Below are positions 25,000-34,826 of a stretch of 64,000 bases of DNA, one piece after another. A program made the translations under genes and the position numbers. The notes beneath the pieces were generated by a model, which made no database searches, had not been told where the DNA came from, and was given only the letters and a program-made list of their open reading frames with translations. The stretch spans positions 186,001 through 250,000 of the forward strand of contig JAFGCO010000055.1 of the NCBI GenBank assembly GCA_016932575.1. Direction: 5' to 3'. Each line of letters starts with the position of its first letter. Within the stretch, counting starts at the first letter, position 1. This DNA is from a bacterium (lineage in GTDB: Bacteria > Zhuqueibacterota > QNDG01 > JAFGCO01).

Positions 25000-27322
25000 A
25001 TATCCTCTGAATATTCTGGAATTCGAACAAATCCGTGACAAAATAATGTCATTGATGGTTTCAGAGAGCGGCCGTGAGAAATTTCAGGAGATGGGATCCT
25101 TCACAGATTCCGCTGCCTGTCAGGAAGCACTCGATCAGGTGACAGAAATGCGGTCTTTAATTGCCTATGATGAAACCTTTCCATTTTATCCCTTTGAAGA
25201 TTTGCGAATTTCTTTTAAAAAGGCTGAGGTGGCAGGCGCGTTTCTTCAGCCCGGTGAGTTACTGGTGATTCAAAAGTTGTTGGTGATGTCGCGTCAGATT
25301 ATTGCCTACCTGAAAGACCGGGAGGAGAAGTATCCGCTGATCTGTCGTCATGTTAAATCTCTTCAGGCATTTCCGGAGTTGGAAAAAGAAATCAGCCGTG
25401 TAATTTCTGACCATGGTGAAATAAAAGATACTGCTTCGCCGGAATTGCGGGGCATTCGACGAAGCATACACACCCGAGAAAGTCAGATTCGAAAACGCCT
25501 GGACGCCATACTCAGATCCATGGTCCAGAAAGGCTATGCCCAGGAAGACAGGCTGACCTTTAGGGAGGGCCGCCTTCTGGTGCCGATGAAAGACAGTCAT
25601 GTCGGACAATTGAACGGTGTGATTGTCGATCAGTCGGCCACAGGTTCCACATTGTTTGTGGAACCGCTTGAAATTCTGGAAACCAACAATGACCTTCGTC
25701 GCCTGCGCATTCAGGAGATTCGCGAAGTTGAATGTATTCTAAGGGCGGTTACCAGCCGTGTTCGCGTTCAGGGCCAGGAAATTGAGCAAAATTTTTATAT
25801 TCTCACGCACCTGGATGTATTGATAGCAAAAGCAAGTTATGCGAACGATATTGACGGCTGTGCTGCGGAAATTACAGATAACCATCTGAATTTAAAAGAC
25901 GCACGGCATCCACTGCTCCTTATGTCACATGATAAACAGGATGTTGTGCCGCTTTCCATGGAATTGGGTGAACCAATAAAGACTCTGATCATTACCGGAC
26001 CCAATGCCGGCGGCAAAACCGTTGCCCTAAAAACAGTTGGTTTATTGGCTATTATGCACGCTTTTGGGATGCACGTACCGGCTAAACCGGGTACGCAAAT
26101 ACCTCTTTTTTCTCAGATCTTTGCGGATATCGGCGATCAGCAGTCCATTGAACAGGATCTTTCAACGTTTTCATCGCATATCCAGTATAGCGCAAAAATT
26201 ATTCGGGAAGTCGATGGAGGCACACTGGTGCTGATGGATGAAATTGGTTCGGCCACAGATCCCGCTGAGGGATCAGCCCTGGCGATGACATTACTGAAAC
26301 ATCTCACCCAAAAATCATGTATCACAATTGCAACCACACATATGGGGGCTTTAAAGATATTTGCCCATAGGGAACCAGGAGTCGAGAACGGATCCATGAT
26401 ATTTGATCAAACATCTTTGAAGCCTACATACAGATTTCAAATGGGTGTGCCAGGATCTTCTTATGCATTTGAAATTGCCAGAAGGTATGGAATTCAAGAC
26501 GATATTCTGGATGAATCTCAGGCCCTGCTGGGGGAAGACAGGGGACAGCTGGACCAGCTTATTCTAAGCCTGAGCAAAGAACACAGCCGAATCCACAGCC
26601 TTTTAGAAGAAGCAGAGCGTAAAGACAGTCGGCTCTCGGGATTGATTGCTTTGTATCAGGACCGGCTTGAACGAATTAAAAAAGAGGCGGACGCGGAAAA
26701 ACGGAAGCTGGTGGAGGAAGCCGGAAGAGCACTTCGAGATACCAATGCCAGGATGGAGCAGCTCGTCAAGGAAATTCGGGAAACCAATGCCCGGCCGGAT
26801 ACGATTAAGAGGGCAAAACAAGAAATCCGCTCTGCTAAGAAAAAGGTTGAGAGGATGACAGAAAGGTCGTCTTCTGTATATGTTGCAATAAAGGGGGACT
26901 GGGTTTTGTGGGAAGGTCATTCAGGGAAGGGCGAAGTGGTCTCTGATCCGGATGGCAATCAGCGAGTGCTGGTGCAGTGGGGGGATATTCGGCTGAAGCT
27001 GCCGGTATCTGCATTAAAGCCCACCCAGCCCCCGAAAAAACAGCATTCCAGCATCACGTCTGTCCAGGTCAGTCGGACAATTCGGGATGAGATCGACCTG
27101 CGTGGTCTGAGCGCAGATGAGGCGATAGATGCATTAGAGCAGTATCTGGGTGACGTCCACAGTGCCGGATATGGTACGGTTCGGATAATTCATGGTAAAG
27201 GTACAGGTGTGCTTCGTCGTGAAATCAATGCCTATTTAAAACATCACCGGCTGGTAAAAACCCAGCGTCTGGGAAACTGGAATGAAGGGGATGCGGGTGT
27301 GACTGTGGTGGAATTGAAATAA
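24977..27322 (+). CDS. mutS2: MutS2 (endonuclease MutS2 / ribosome-rescue ATPase)
   Basis: A 781-residue MutS2. It lacks the MutS mismatch-recognition domain and has the core/clamp region, then an ABC-type ATPase with Walker A G341-P-N-A-G-G-K-T348 and Walker B L-V-L-M-D-E-I-G-S-A-T-D-P. A long charged coiled coil covers about 510-635, a KOW-like segment (about 640-680) follows, and the C-terminal Smr domain (about 705-781) has D-L-R-G and the H-G-K-G-T-G motif. MutS2 suppresses recombination by resolving branched DNA and, in Bacillus, acts on collided ribosomes. The GTG start at 24977 lies inside cvpA, so translation is coupled. All catalytic motifs appear intact. Confidence 0.97.
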   Translation: MNRLKPIKYPLNILEFEQIRDKIMSLMVSESGREKFQEMGSFTDSAACQEALDQVTEMRSLIAYDETFPFYPFEDLRISFKKAEVAGAFLQPGELLVIQKLLVMSRQIIAYLKDREEKYPLICRHVKSLQAFPELEKEISRVISDHGEIKDTASPELRGIRRSIHTRESQIRKRLDAILRSMVQKGYAQEDRLTFREGRLLVPMKDSHVGQLNGVIVDQSATGSTLFVEPLEILETNNDLRRLRIQEIREVECILRAVTSRVRVQGQEIEQNFYILTHLDVLIAKASYANDIDGCAAEITDNHLNLKDARHPLLLMSHDKQDVVPLSMELGEPIKTLIITGPNAGGKTVALKTVGLLAIMHAFGMHVPAKPGTQIPLFSQIFADIGDQQSIEQDLSTFSSHIQYSAKIIREVDGGTLVLMDEIGSATDPAEGSALAMTLLKHLTQKSCITIATTHMGALKIFAHREPGVENGSMIFDQTSLKPTYRFQMGVPGSSYAFEIARRYGIQDDILDESQALLGEDRGQLDQLILSLSKEHSRIHSLLEEAERKDSRLSGLIALYQDRLERIKKEADAEKRKLVEEAGRALRDTNARMEQLVKEIRETNARPDTIKRAKQEIRSAKKKVERMTERSSSVYVAIKGDWVLWEGHSGKGEVVSDPDGNQRVLVQWGDIRLKLPVSALKPTQPPKKQHSSITSVQVSRTIRDEIDLRGLSADEAIDALEQYLGDVHSAGYGTVRIIHGKGTGVLRREINAYLKHHRLVKTQRLGNWNEGDAGVTVVELK

Positions 27323-27467
27323 AAATACAGTGAAAAATTGCTTGCCCTTGAAAAACAAAAATTCAGGCTGACAGAAAAATGCCTGCAATAAAAAAGAAAT
27401 ACATGGATTTATTGGTATCACCAATTATTTTTATTCCGGAAATCATAAAAATAAGACTTGGAAGTGT

Positions 27468-29288
27468 GTGTCGAGTTTGAAAATTCCTGAAGAGAAAATC
27501 GATGAAGTGAGGGAAGCCACAGATATTGTGGAAGTGATTTCCCAGTATGTATCCCTAAAACGCCGTGGAAAATCATACTTCGGACTGTGTCCCTTTCATC
27601 AGGAGAAGACTCCCTCGTTTCATGTAGATCCGGTCAGGGGATTTTATCATTGCTTTGGATGTGGCGAAGGTGGCAATGTGTTTTCGTTTGTTATGAAGAT
27701 GGATCGGGTGACCTTTCCTGAAGCCGTTCGAAATTTAGCACAAAAAGCGAACATTGAGATCCAGATCACCGATGATGATATAACGGCCCTTCAGGAAACC
27801 GAAATGCTTTATCAGATTAACAAGATGGCGGCGGATTTTTACCGGGAGTGTCTGACAAAAACTCAGGCGGGAAGAAGGGCAGCAGAATATTTTACTCAAC
27901 GTGGATTTGATTCGGATATTGCTGAAAAGTTTCAGATAGGATACGCACCCAACCGCTGGGACGGATTGATCCTGAAAGCACGAAAAGAATCCATTCCTCT
28001 TGAAAATTTACACAAAGCGGGTCTTGTTATCCCAAGAAATGACAAGAGCGGGTTTTATGACCGGTTTCGTGGACGGCTGATGTTTCCGGTGCTCAATACG
28101 TCGGGTCGGGTGGTCGGATTTGGTGGGCGTGCTTTGAAAACAGGCAAGAATATTCCGAAGTATATCAATTCTCCTGAAACTGCTATCTACAGAAAAAGCA
28201 GGATATTGTATGGATTGTACCTGTCACGGGAAGGTATTCGAAATGAAGACAAGGTGCTGCTCGTTGAAGGATACACGGATTTGATGCGTCTTCATCAGAG
28301 GGGATTTCCGTTTGGCGCGGCTACGTCCGGCACAGCGCTGACTTCGGATCAGGCTCATCTTATTTCACGATATACTCAAAACGTGATTCTTGTCTACGAC
28401 GGAGACTCAGCCGGATTTGCAGCGGCACTTCGGGGAGCAGATATTTTGTTTTCTGAGGGTCTTTATGTTCAGGTTGCCGCTCTGCCAAGCGGTTCAGATC
28501 CGGATGCCTTTCTCAGAGACAAAGGAACAGAAGCCCTTCGGAAGTTACTTTCCAATGCAAAAACGATTGTTGAATTTCAACTTTCAATGAAGCGGCAGGA
28601 AAAGAAGCTTGGAACGGCGGCCGATAAATCACGGATTGCTACAGAGCTATTGGTGACTATTCGCAAAATTAAAGATCCGGTTGAGCGCCAATTGATGGTA
28701 CGGGAATTGGCAGAGAAGTTAGGTATTGAAGAAAGACTGCTGCATCAAAAGTTACGTCGAATGATAAAACATGAAAAAGAGACTTCGGGTGTACCGGGGA
28801 TCTCTCTTGAAACAGCCAGGGATAAAGCAGAGAAGGCATTGATTCAGATGCTACTTAAGGAAGAGGGTTGCTGGGCCGGACCGATTTTTTCACAAATCGG
28901 GCCGGAGGATTTTCGAATACCGGTGAACCGGCGATTAGCGGAAATAGTGCAGAAGCATCGTGAAAATGGAACCGTATTCAATCATAAAGATCTGCTTCAT
29001 CAATTGGACAGAGAGCCGGAAGTATATCAGAGTGCGGTATCTTTGATTTCCAGTGTTTCGCTCAATGATATGGATTTATACCAGTTGGGATTGGACTGTG
29101 TCTTATTCGTAAAAGAAGAGCGCCTGAAACAAGATTTACAGGCAGTCAAAGATGAAATGAGAAAATATCAGAAAGACGAATCCAGAATAGAAGTATTACG
29201 GAATCGATGGCAGGATTTGTATCAGGAAAAGCGAGCTTTAATTACAAATATCACGGCTTCCTGGAAAAAAATGGTTGAAAATTTATAA
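27468..29288 (+). CDS. dnaG: DNA primase DnaG
   Basis: Synthesises RNA primers at the replication fork. The N-terminal zinc-binding domain has C41-x2-H44 and C62-x2-C65. The Toprim core shows E-G-Y-T-D and Y-D-G-D-S-A-G, and the preceding RNA-polymerase-like part has G-R-V-V-G-F-G-G-R. The C-terminal ~170 residues form the helicase-binding domain. Length is 606 residues, normal for DnaG. The start is a GTG at 27468 with weak ribosome-binding signals; it gives the usual S-x-I-P-E-E-x-I-D-E-V-R start. A tRNA gene follows directly. No rpoD is found next to it, unlike the E. coli rpsU-dnaG-rpoD order. Confidence 0.97.
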   Translation: MSSLKIPEEKIDEVREATDIVEVISQYVSLKRRGKSYFGLCPFHQEKTPSFHVDPVRGFYHCFGCGEGGNVFSFVMKMDRVTFPEAVRNLAQKANIEIQITDDDITALQETEMLYQINKMAADFYRECLTKTQAGRRAAEYFTQRGFDSDIAEKFQIGYAPNRWDGLILKARKESIPLENLHKAGLVIPRNDKSGFYDRFRGRLMFPVLNTSGRVVGFGGRALKTGKNIPKYINSPETAIYRKSRILYGLYLSREGIRNEDKVLLVEGYTDLMRLHQRGFPFGAATSGTALTSDQAHLISRYTQNVILVYDGDSAGFAAALRGADILFSEGLYVQVAALPSGSDPDAFLRDKGTEALRKLLSNAKTIVEFQLSMKRQEKKLGTAADKSRIATELLVTIRKIKDPVERQLMVRELAEKLGIEERLLHQKLRRMIKHEKETSGVPGISLETARDKAEKALIQMLLKEEGCWAGPIFSQIGPEDFRIPVNRRLAEIVQKHRENGTVFNHKDLLHQLDREPEVYQSAVSLISSVSLNDMDLYQLGLDCVLFVKEERLKQDLQAVKDEMRKYQKDESRIEVLRNRWQDLYQEKRALITNITASWKKMVENL

Positions 29289-29312
29289 AAAATTCCGTAT
29301 AATTTTTAGCCT

Positions 29313-29386
29313 GGGCCCATAGCTCAGTTGGTTAGAGCGGCGGACTCATAATCCGTTGGTCGGAGGTTCGAGTCCTCCTGGGCCCA
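29313..29386 (+). tRNA. tRNA with CAT anticodon (tRNA-Ile2 or elongator tRNA-Met)
   Basis: A complete 74-base cloverleaf. The acceptor stem is GGGCCCA with TGGGCCC and discriminator A; the D arm is GCTC/GAGC. The anticodon stem is GCGGA/TCCGT (one G-U pair) with loop CTCATAA, and the T arm is GGAGG/CCTCC with loop TTCGAGT. The 3' CCA is not encoded (CGA follows). The anticodon CAT fits elongator Met or the minor Ile tRNA whose C34 is changed to lysidine; the variable-region bases and A73 resemble tRNA-Ile2, but I cannot separate the two. It is not the initiator, because the first acceptor pair is a normal G-C. Confidence 0.96.
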
Positions 29387-29491
29387 CGAAGTTCTTTCAG
29401 ACCTGGTGGAAAAGGAGTTGTCTTGCGACATATATCGCGAAAGTCAATACGTTTGCTATCCTGCCATAAAATTAATTTTTACCAATCATTC

Positions 29492-29522
29492 AAAGTGCAT
29501 TCCATAAGGGGTGCACTTTTTT
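29492..29522 (+). terminator. Terminator downstream of the tRNA gene
   Basis: An 8-bp perfect stem, AAAGTGCA (29492-29499) with TGCACTTT (29512-29519), closes a 12-base loop and runs into a T tract. It lies about 105 bases after the tRNA and just before the next gene's ribosome-binding site, so it would end the dnaG-tRNA transcript. Confidence 0.72.
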
Positions 29523-29556
29523 ATATTATACTCGAAATCAACAGAAGGAGGAATGA

Positions 29557-30285
29557 TTGAAAGAGGTTCTTGAATGGCTTGTCGAATTGCAAAAAGTGGA
29601 TCTGCAATTGAAGCAGCTTGAAGCATTACGCGGTGATCTGCCGCATCAGGTGGAAATGCTGACGCAAGATGTGAATCAGGTGAAAACCACACTTCAGGAA
29701 CAAAAAATCCAACTTCAGGACTTTCATAAAGAAAAAGACATGCTCGAGCTGGAAGTAAAAGAGCTGGAAGAAAGACAGAAAAAATATCAGGACCAATTGT
29801 ATCAGGTAAAAAATAATCGTGAGTATGATGCAGTAAGTATGGAAATAGAAAGTGTCAAGGAAACAATCAGCAATAAAGAAACACGTATTATTGAGTTGAT
29901 CACACTGGAAGAAGAGTTGCAAAAATCAATAGCCAGTTCTGAAGAGGAAGAGTCTCAGGTTCAGAATCGGCTGAGCGATAAAGAGGGGGATTTAAAAAAA
30001 CGGCTCGGCCAAACCGAAAAACAGGAAAAATCACTTCGTACAGAACGGGATAAGTTGGCGAAAAAGCTGCCGCCCAGAATTCTTGGAACCTATCAACGTA
30101 TTTTTAATGCAAAGAATGGATTAGCTGTGGTCCCGGTGATGCGACATGGATTGTGTGGGGGATGTTTTAAAAATTTGCCGCCCCAACGGGTGTTGGAAAT
30201 ACGTGAAATGAAGCGGATGTATTTATGCGAAGTATGCGGACGCATATTGGTTTGGGATGAAGAAGCCGCGAATCAAGAAGTATGA
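29557..30285 (+). CDS. Coiled-coil protein with C4 zinc ribbon
   Basis: A 242-residue protein of the C4-type zinc-ribbon family found next to RNase HI or Nif3 genes in many bacteria. Residues ~8-170 are one long coiled coil rich in Glu, Lys and Gln. The C-terminal zinc ribbon has C-G-G-C and, about 24 residues later, C-E-V-C-G. Homologues are usually called nucleic-acid-binding; some members bind the ribosome or RNA polymerase as hibernation or silencing factors. The start is TTG 29557, set by AGAAGGAGG at 29543-29551; the ATG four bases earlier is in another frame and stops at once. The last four bases overlap the RNase H start (ATGA). Confidence 0.9.
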   Translation: MKEVLEWLVELQKVDLQLKQLEALRGDLPHQVEMLTQDVNQVKTTLQEQKIQLQDFHKEKDMLELEVKELEERQKKYQDQLYQVKNNREYDAVSMEIESVKETISNKETRIIELITLEEELQKSIASSEEEESQVQNRLSDKEGDLKKRLGQTEKQEKSLRTERDKLAKKLPPRILGTYQRIFNAKNGLAVVPVMRHGLCGGCFKNLPPQRVLEIREMKRMYLCEVCGRILVWDEEAANQEV

Positions 30286-30698
30286 AACTTATTGCATATA
30301 TTGATGGTTCTTGTTTTGGGAATCCGGGCGAAGCCGGTTTTGGGATTGTATTGCAGAATGTCAATGGCAAAACCATTGCATCCTTGGGCCGTTATATTGG
30401 GCAGGGAACCAATAATATCGCTGAGTATTATGGCTTACTCGGAGCGATAGAATTGGCGGCTCCATTCAAGGCGACATTGATACATGTATACAGCGACAGT
30501 GAATTATTGGTTAAACAGATGCAGGGAGAATATCGTATTAAATGTCCCCATCTTGTTAAGCTTCACGGACAGATTTTGGATGCTTTAAAAAAAGCCAATC
30601 TGTCTCTGAATATACAACACATTTCCAGAACAAAAAATAAAATTGCCGACGGCCTTGCCAGGAAGGCAATTCTCATGAAATCGGACGTGAAAATATGA
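30282..30698 (+). CDS. RNase HI-family ribonuclease
   Basis: A 138-residue RNase H fold enzyme that cuts RNA in RNA-DNA hybrids. The catalytic carboxylates are visible: D8 in Y-I-D-G-S, E48 in N-N-I-A-E-Y, D72 in Y-S-D-S-E and the final D in K-I-A-D-G-L-A-R. The short form, with N-P-G-E-A-G-F-G-I after the first strand, matches the compact RNase HI group that lacks the basic handle of E. coli RnhA. Its start overlaps the zinc-ribbon gene stop by four bases, so the two are coupled. RNase P RNA follows about 155 bases downstream. Confidence 0.93.
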   Translation: MKLIAYIDGSCFGNPGEAGFGIVLQNVNGKTIASLGRYIGQGTNNIAEYYGLLGAIELAAPFKATLIHVYSDSELLVKQMQGEYRIKCPHLVKLHGQILDALKKANLSLNIQHISRTKNKIADGLARKAILMKSDVKI

Positions 30699-30854
30699 AA
30701 CAGGGAACAGAATCAAGAAACAGGAAACAAGACAAAGAATCAAAGATTCAGGAATGACGACAAAAATAAGAGGATAAGTATCGTCCAAATTGTACTGCAA
30801 GCGATCTTATCCCTCATGTTTTTAGATCGATGCAAGGTATCAATTAAAATGGGT

Positions 30855-31229
30855 GCAGCGAAACAGGTGATCGCCTGCGTCAATCTGATTGATGCGGGAG
30901 GAAAGTCCGAACTCTGCAGGGTACGGTGCTTCGAGTTAATCGAAGGCGTTCCGGTAAAATGGAATGACGGAAAGTGCCACAGAAAAAATACCGTCCCGAT
31001 ATCATATATCGGGATAAGGGTGAAAAGGCGAGGTAAGAGCTCACCGCCTCGGTGGTGACATCGAGGGCACGGTAAACCCCTCCGGGAGCAAGGCCAAATA
31101 GGTGAGAAATTCCAATATTCAGGAATTACGGAATGACCCGTTCCGTCTGACTCATGGGTAGGCCGCATCAAGATAAATGATCACCCTCCATTGTGTATGG
31201 AGACAGAATTCGGCTTATCGTTTCGCTGC
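30855..31229 (+). ncRNA. rnpB: RNase P RNA (bacterial type A)
   Basis: The catalytic RNA that matures tRNA 5' ends. The outer P1 helix pairs 30855-30864 (GCAGCGAAAC) with 31220-31229 (GTTTCGCTGC). Conserved core elements occur in order: GGAGGAAAGTCCGAACTC (P4 5' side), CACAGAAAAAATACCG, GGTAAGAGCTCACC, GGCACGGTAAACCCC, GGAGCAAGGCCAAATAGG and GGGTAGGCCGC, and then CAGAATTCGGCTTATCG near the 3' end. Length (about 375 bases) is normal for the ancestral type. Protein frames drawn across this region are spurious. Boundaries are from the P1 pairing and may be off by a few bases. Confidence 0.97.
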
Positions 31230-31309
31230 GATTAAAAATCATCGGACAATGAGAATACAGGTTTGTTTTAATCGTTGAGTTCTTTAAAGTTTTACTTTGG
31301 AGTCATTGA

Positions 31310-33001
31310 GTGCAATGGTGTGTGGCCAATACGCTGAATAAATCTAAAGCTCAGGCATTGGCTGAAGCATTGGGTGTGCCGCAGATTATCGCGGACATTC
31401 TGGTCAATCGGAGTGTTGACGATTATGACTCGGCGCGGCGATATTTTTCGCCGAAATGGGAAGATCTATATGATCCATTTTTAATGAAAGATATGGACAA
31501 AGCCGTTGACCGTATCATTGCTGCTCTTCGCCGGAACGAGCGTATTTTTATTTATGGCGACTATGATGTCGATGGAATCACCTCAGTCAGTTTAATGGCG
31601 CTATTTCTGCGATCTCAAGGAGGGAACGTCATTTATTATATTCCGAACCGTATTCGGGAAGGATATGGCCTTTCGGAATTGGGAATTCAGCAAGCCATCG
31701 ATGCGGGTGCCAGCCTGTTGATTACGGTTGATTGTGGCATTACCGCTGTTGAACAGGTAAGAATGGCCAGAGATGAGGGAATCGATGTGATTATCAGCGA
31801 TCATCATGAACCATCTCGCGAATTACCGGAAGCAGTGGCCATTCTTGATCCGAAGAGAGATAGCTGCCAGTATCCTTTTAAACAACTTGCAGGCGTAGGT
31901 GTTGCTTATAAATTAATTCAAGCTATCGGTCAAAAGCTTGGACTGCCGGATGAAGATGTGCGTTGTTACATTGATCTTGTCGCACTGGGAAGCACCGCGG
32001 ATATTGTACCCTTGGTCGATGAAAATCGTATATTGGTTGATCAGGGACTAAAAAAAATTAACAGGCTTGATCGTATTGGAATTCATGCCCTCATTGAAAG
32101 CTCTGGTCTGTTGGAGAAGCAAATTGGTACGGGGCAAGTGGTATTTATTTTGGCACCAAGGATCAATGCCGTGGGACGCATGGGGGATGCTGAACGGGCA
32201 GTACAATTGCTTCTGACAAATTCATATCAGCAGGCCCGTGAGATTGCAGGTGTACTTGAAAGAGAGAATAAGCAGCGGAAGAGCATCGATGAGGAAACCT
32301 ACCAGGAAGCACTGGAAATGATTGAATCCAATGCATCGAATGATAAAGCTTTAACGCTGGTTTTGGCAAAAGAAGGATGGCATCCGGGTGTTATTGGTAT
32401 TGTGGCATCCCGGATCGTAGAGAAGGTCTACCGCCCCACGATTATGATCGCCGTGGAAGATGGTGTTGGTAAAGGATCAGCACGCAGCATATCAAATTTT
32501 GATATTTATTCTGCACTGAAACAGTGTGAAACATGCTTGATCGGATATGGTGGTCACCGGTATGCAGCAGGGTTGACAATAGAGCTGGATAAAATCGATG
32601 AGTTTAGAGGAGCATTAGAGACGGTGGCAAGTAAGACGTTACTGGAAGAGGATTTGATTCAGAAAATTTATATTGATGCAGAAATTACATTGCCTGAGAT
32701 TAATGATAAAATGATTCGTCTTCTGAATCGATTTGCCCCTTTTGGTCCCAAAAACATGCGGCCGGTATTTATGTCCCGAAATTTAAAAGTTGTAGGCAGT
32801 CCACGTATTGTCGGGCGCAATCATCTGAAATTTAAGGTGCAACAAGGTGGAGAGGTATTTGATGCTATTGGATTTAATTTGGGAAATTTACAGTACTGTT
32901 TGCACCCTGGTGAATCCAATCTGGATATGGTCTATGTGATTGAAGAAAATAATTATAACGGACAGGTCAGAAAGCAGTTAAGGGTGAAGGATCTGCGATA
33001 G
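31310..33001 (+). CDS. recJ: Single-stranded-DNA exonuclease RecJ
   Basis: A 563-residue 5'-3' ssDNA exonuclease acting in RecF-type recombination and repair. DHH-family metal-binding motifs are present: D84-Y-D86-V-D88-G and D164-H165-H166. The DHHA1 domain contains W-H-P-G-V-I-G-I-V-A-S-R and the glycine-rich G-K-G-S-A-R-S and G-Y-G-G-H-R-Y-A-A-G segments, and an OB-fold follows. The start is GTG 31310 with GGAG at 31299-31302. It lies 80 bases after rnpB and is not obviously co-transcribed with ilvE downstream. Confidence 0.96.
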   Translation: MQWCVANTLNKSKAQALAEALGVPQIIADILVNRSVDDYDSARRYFSPKWEDLYDPFLMKDMDKAVDRIIAALRRNERIFIYGDYDVDGITSVSLMALFLRSQGGNVIYYIPNRIREGYGLSELGIQQAIDAGASLLITVDCGITAVEQVRMARDEGIDVIISDHHEPSRELPEAVAILDPKRDSCQYPFKQLAGVGVAYKLIQAIGQKLGLPDEDVRCYIDLVALGSTADIVPLVDENRILVDQGLKKINRLDRIGIHALIESSGLLEKQIGTGQVVFILAPRINAVGRMGDAERAVQLLLTNSYQQAREIAGVLERENKQRKSIDEETYQEALEMIESNASNDKALTLVLAKEGWHPGVIGIVASRIVEKVYRPTIMIAVEDGVGKGSARSISNFDIYSALKQCETCLIGYGGHRYAAGLTIELDKIDEFRGALETVASKTLLEEDLIQKIYIDAEITLPEINDKMIRLLNRFAPFGPKNMRPVFMSRNLKVVGSPRIVGRNHLKFKVQQGGEVFDAIGFNLGNLQYCLHPGESNLDMVYVIEENNYNGQVRKQLRVKDLR

Positions 33002-33112
33002 TGAAAACAAGGGGTGATGATTCGCAGATTGTACTCTATAATAAATCGGGCAAACAGGATATTATTGTGTTTTCAATTGTTAAATTATTTCTACTTTTGA
33101 TTGGGAGGATGT

Positions 33113-34033
33113 ATGGCGTATGATGAATCTTTACAGATTTGGAGAAATGGCAATTTTATTCCCTGGATTAAAGGTACTGTGCATCTTGCCTCTCATGTGC
33201 TTCACTATGGTACGAGTCTCTTTGAAGGGGCCAGATGTTACAAGACAATGAAAGGTTCCGCCATTTTTCGATTGAAAGACCATACAAGGCGTCTATTTCG
33301 ATCTGCCAAGATTTATCGTATGGAAATCCCGTTTACACCGGAACAGATTGATACAGCATGTAAAGAGATTATCCGTATCAACAATCTGGATGAGGCCTAT
33401 CTGAGGCCTCTGGTTTACAGAGGCTATGGTCCATTGGGTGTGGATCCCCGAGGCTGTCCGGTGGAAGTTGCGATTATGACCTGGAAATGGGGCGCATATC
33501 TGGGAAAAGATGCCCTGGAAAAAGGGGTTGATATTTGTTTTTCATCATGGAACAGACATGCACCGAATACCATGCCAACCCTTGCCAAAGCAGGTGGCAA
33601 TTATATGAACTCGCAATTAATTAAAATGGAAGCCCTTCTAAATGGTTTTTCGGAAGGAATTGCATTGACAACTGAGGGGTATGTTTCCGAAGGAAGCGGA
33701 GAAAATATTTTTGTTATTTTCGGAGATGTTATTTATACTCCGCCAGCCTGTTCGGCCATCTTGCCAGGCATTACAAGGGATTCGGTAATCACGCTGGCCA
33801 AAAAATTGGGTTATACTCTGATTGAACAGGTGCTTCAGAGGGAAATGCTTTATATTGCAGACGAAATTTTTTTCACCGGTACAGCCGCTGAAATCACACC
33901 CATTCGGTCTATCGATCATATTCAAATTGGTACTGGCAAGCGCGGACCGGTCACAACGGCGATTCAAAATCAATTGTTCGCGATTCTTTCAGGTGAAAAA
34001 GAAGATAAGCACTGCTGGCTGGAATATATATAA
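33113..34033 (+). CDS. ilvE: Branched-chain amino acid aminotransferase
   Basis: A 306-residue class IV PLP aminotransferase that interconverts Leu, Ile and Val with their 2-oxo acids. The PLP lysine is in [11 protein letters not shown]; other family marks are [11 protein letters not shown] near residue 33, [10 protein letters not shown] and the [11 protein letters not shown] segment. These fit the bacterial IlvE type rather than D-amino-acid or ADC-lyase branches. Start: GGGAGGA lies four bases before ATG 33113; the TTG at 33101 overlaps that site. It stands alone among replication and translation genes with no other ilv or leu gene in view. Confidence 0.94.
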   Translation: MAYDESLQIWRNGNFIPWIKGTVHLASHVLHYGTSLFEGARCYKTMKGSAIFRLKDHTRRLFRSAKIYRMEIPFTPEQIDTACKEIIRINNLDEAYLRPLVYRGYGPLGVDPRGCPVEVAIMTWKWGAYLGKDALEKGVDICFSSWNRHAPNTMPTLAKAGGNYMNSQLIKMEALLNGFSEGIALTTEGYVSEGSGENIFVIFGDVIYTPPACSAILPGITRDSVITLAKKLGYTLIEQVLQREMLYIADEIFFTGTAAEITPIRSIDHIQIGTGKRGPVTTAIQNQLFAILSGEKEDKHCWLEYI

Positions 34034-34215
34034 TTCGAACATATCAGGAGATATTTTCAAGTAATACAAAACAAGCTGGCATATTAAACATTGTGATCAT
34101 CATGACTTGGAAGACTTAAAAATTCGAGTTCATGGTTTGAATAAGACCCGATGTTGATACCCTAAATTTAACCGATTATTGTTCTTTGATAGACCTCCAG
34201 AAATAAGGGGAATGG

Positions 34216-34659
34216 ATGGGAAAGCGGAGAAAAGCCCGGGAATTGGTTTTACAATCCATGTATGCGGAAACCATGACAGAAAAACCGATCCGCGAAATTC
34301 TGGAAGATATCATGACGTCTATTCAGCGGGATCGGGAAATCCTTGGTTTTGCGGAGGAACTTTTACATAAAGTCATGCGCTTTAAACATGAGTTGGATGA
34401 AGAAGTTGCCACCATGCTGGAAAATTGGGAATTAAGTCGTGTTGCGTTGATGGATCGTTTAATATTGCGTCTCGCCTTGTGCGAGCTTCTTTATTTTAAG
34501 GAGATTCCACCTAAAGTGACCATTAATGAAGCGATCGATCTCGCTAAAAAATTCAGCACTGGTGAAAGCGGACGATTTGTAAATGGTATCTTAGATGCAC
34601 TGTTTAAAAAATGCAGTGATGAAAAACGAATGATTAAAACAGGCCGTGGATTAATGTAA
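34216..34659 (+). CDS. nusB: Transcription antitermination factor NusB
   Basis: A 147-residue all-helical NusB. It has the basic start G-K-R-R-K-A-R-E-L-V-L-Q-S-M-Y-A, the W-E-L-S-R-V-A-L-M-D-R-L-I-L-R-L-A core and the C-terminal P-P-K-V-T-I-N-E-A-I-D-L-A-K-K-F-S segment with N-G-I-L-D. NusB binds boxA RNA with S10 and prevents premature termination in rRNA operons. ATG 34216 has AAGGGGA about six bases upstream; an overlapping ATG at 34212 is in another frame. It precedes secA by 167 bases. Confidence 0.96.
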   Translation: MGKRRKARELVLQSMYAETMTEKPIREILEDIMTSIQRDREILGFAEELLHKVMRFKHELDEEVATMLENWELSRVALMDRLILRLALCELLYFKEIPPKVTINEAIDLAKKFSTGESGRFVNGILDALFKKCSDEKRMIKTGRGLM

Positions 34660-34826
34660 CAAGAAGAATTAAATCAAGATCCGGTCTATAATGGCTGTTT
34701 TTTGGTTAGATTTTTTGCATGTATTCAACAGGTTTTAATATTATATGAAACTTTTATCGGGTGTTCGTCATTATAGAAAAAATCCCTTTTAATTAAATTG
34801 AATTTCATGCAATTCGGGAGATATAG

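Noticed and set aside
27411-27430. Weak hairpin ATTGGT/ACCAAT followed by a T-rich stretch between mutS2 and dnaG
   Set aside because: The stem is six AT-rich base pairs; too weak to call a terminator.
30699-30780. Imperfect AAACAGG/AAACAAG tandem-like stretch between RNase HI and rnpB
   Set aside because: Low-complexity purine-rich sequence without a regular unit; not a CRISPR or a defined repeat.
30740-31171. Protein frames on both strands over 30740-31171
   Set aside because: The region is the RNase P RNA gene, with P1 pairing and conserved core sequences; the frames are accidental.
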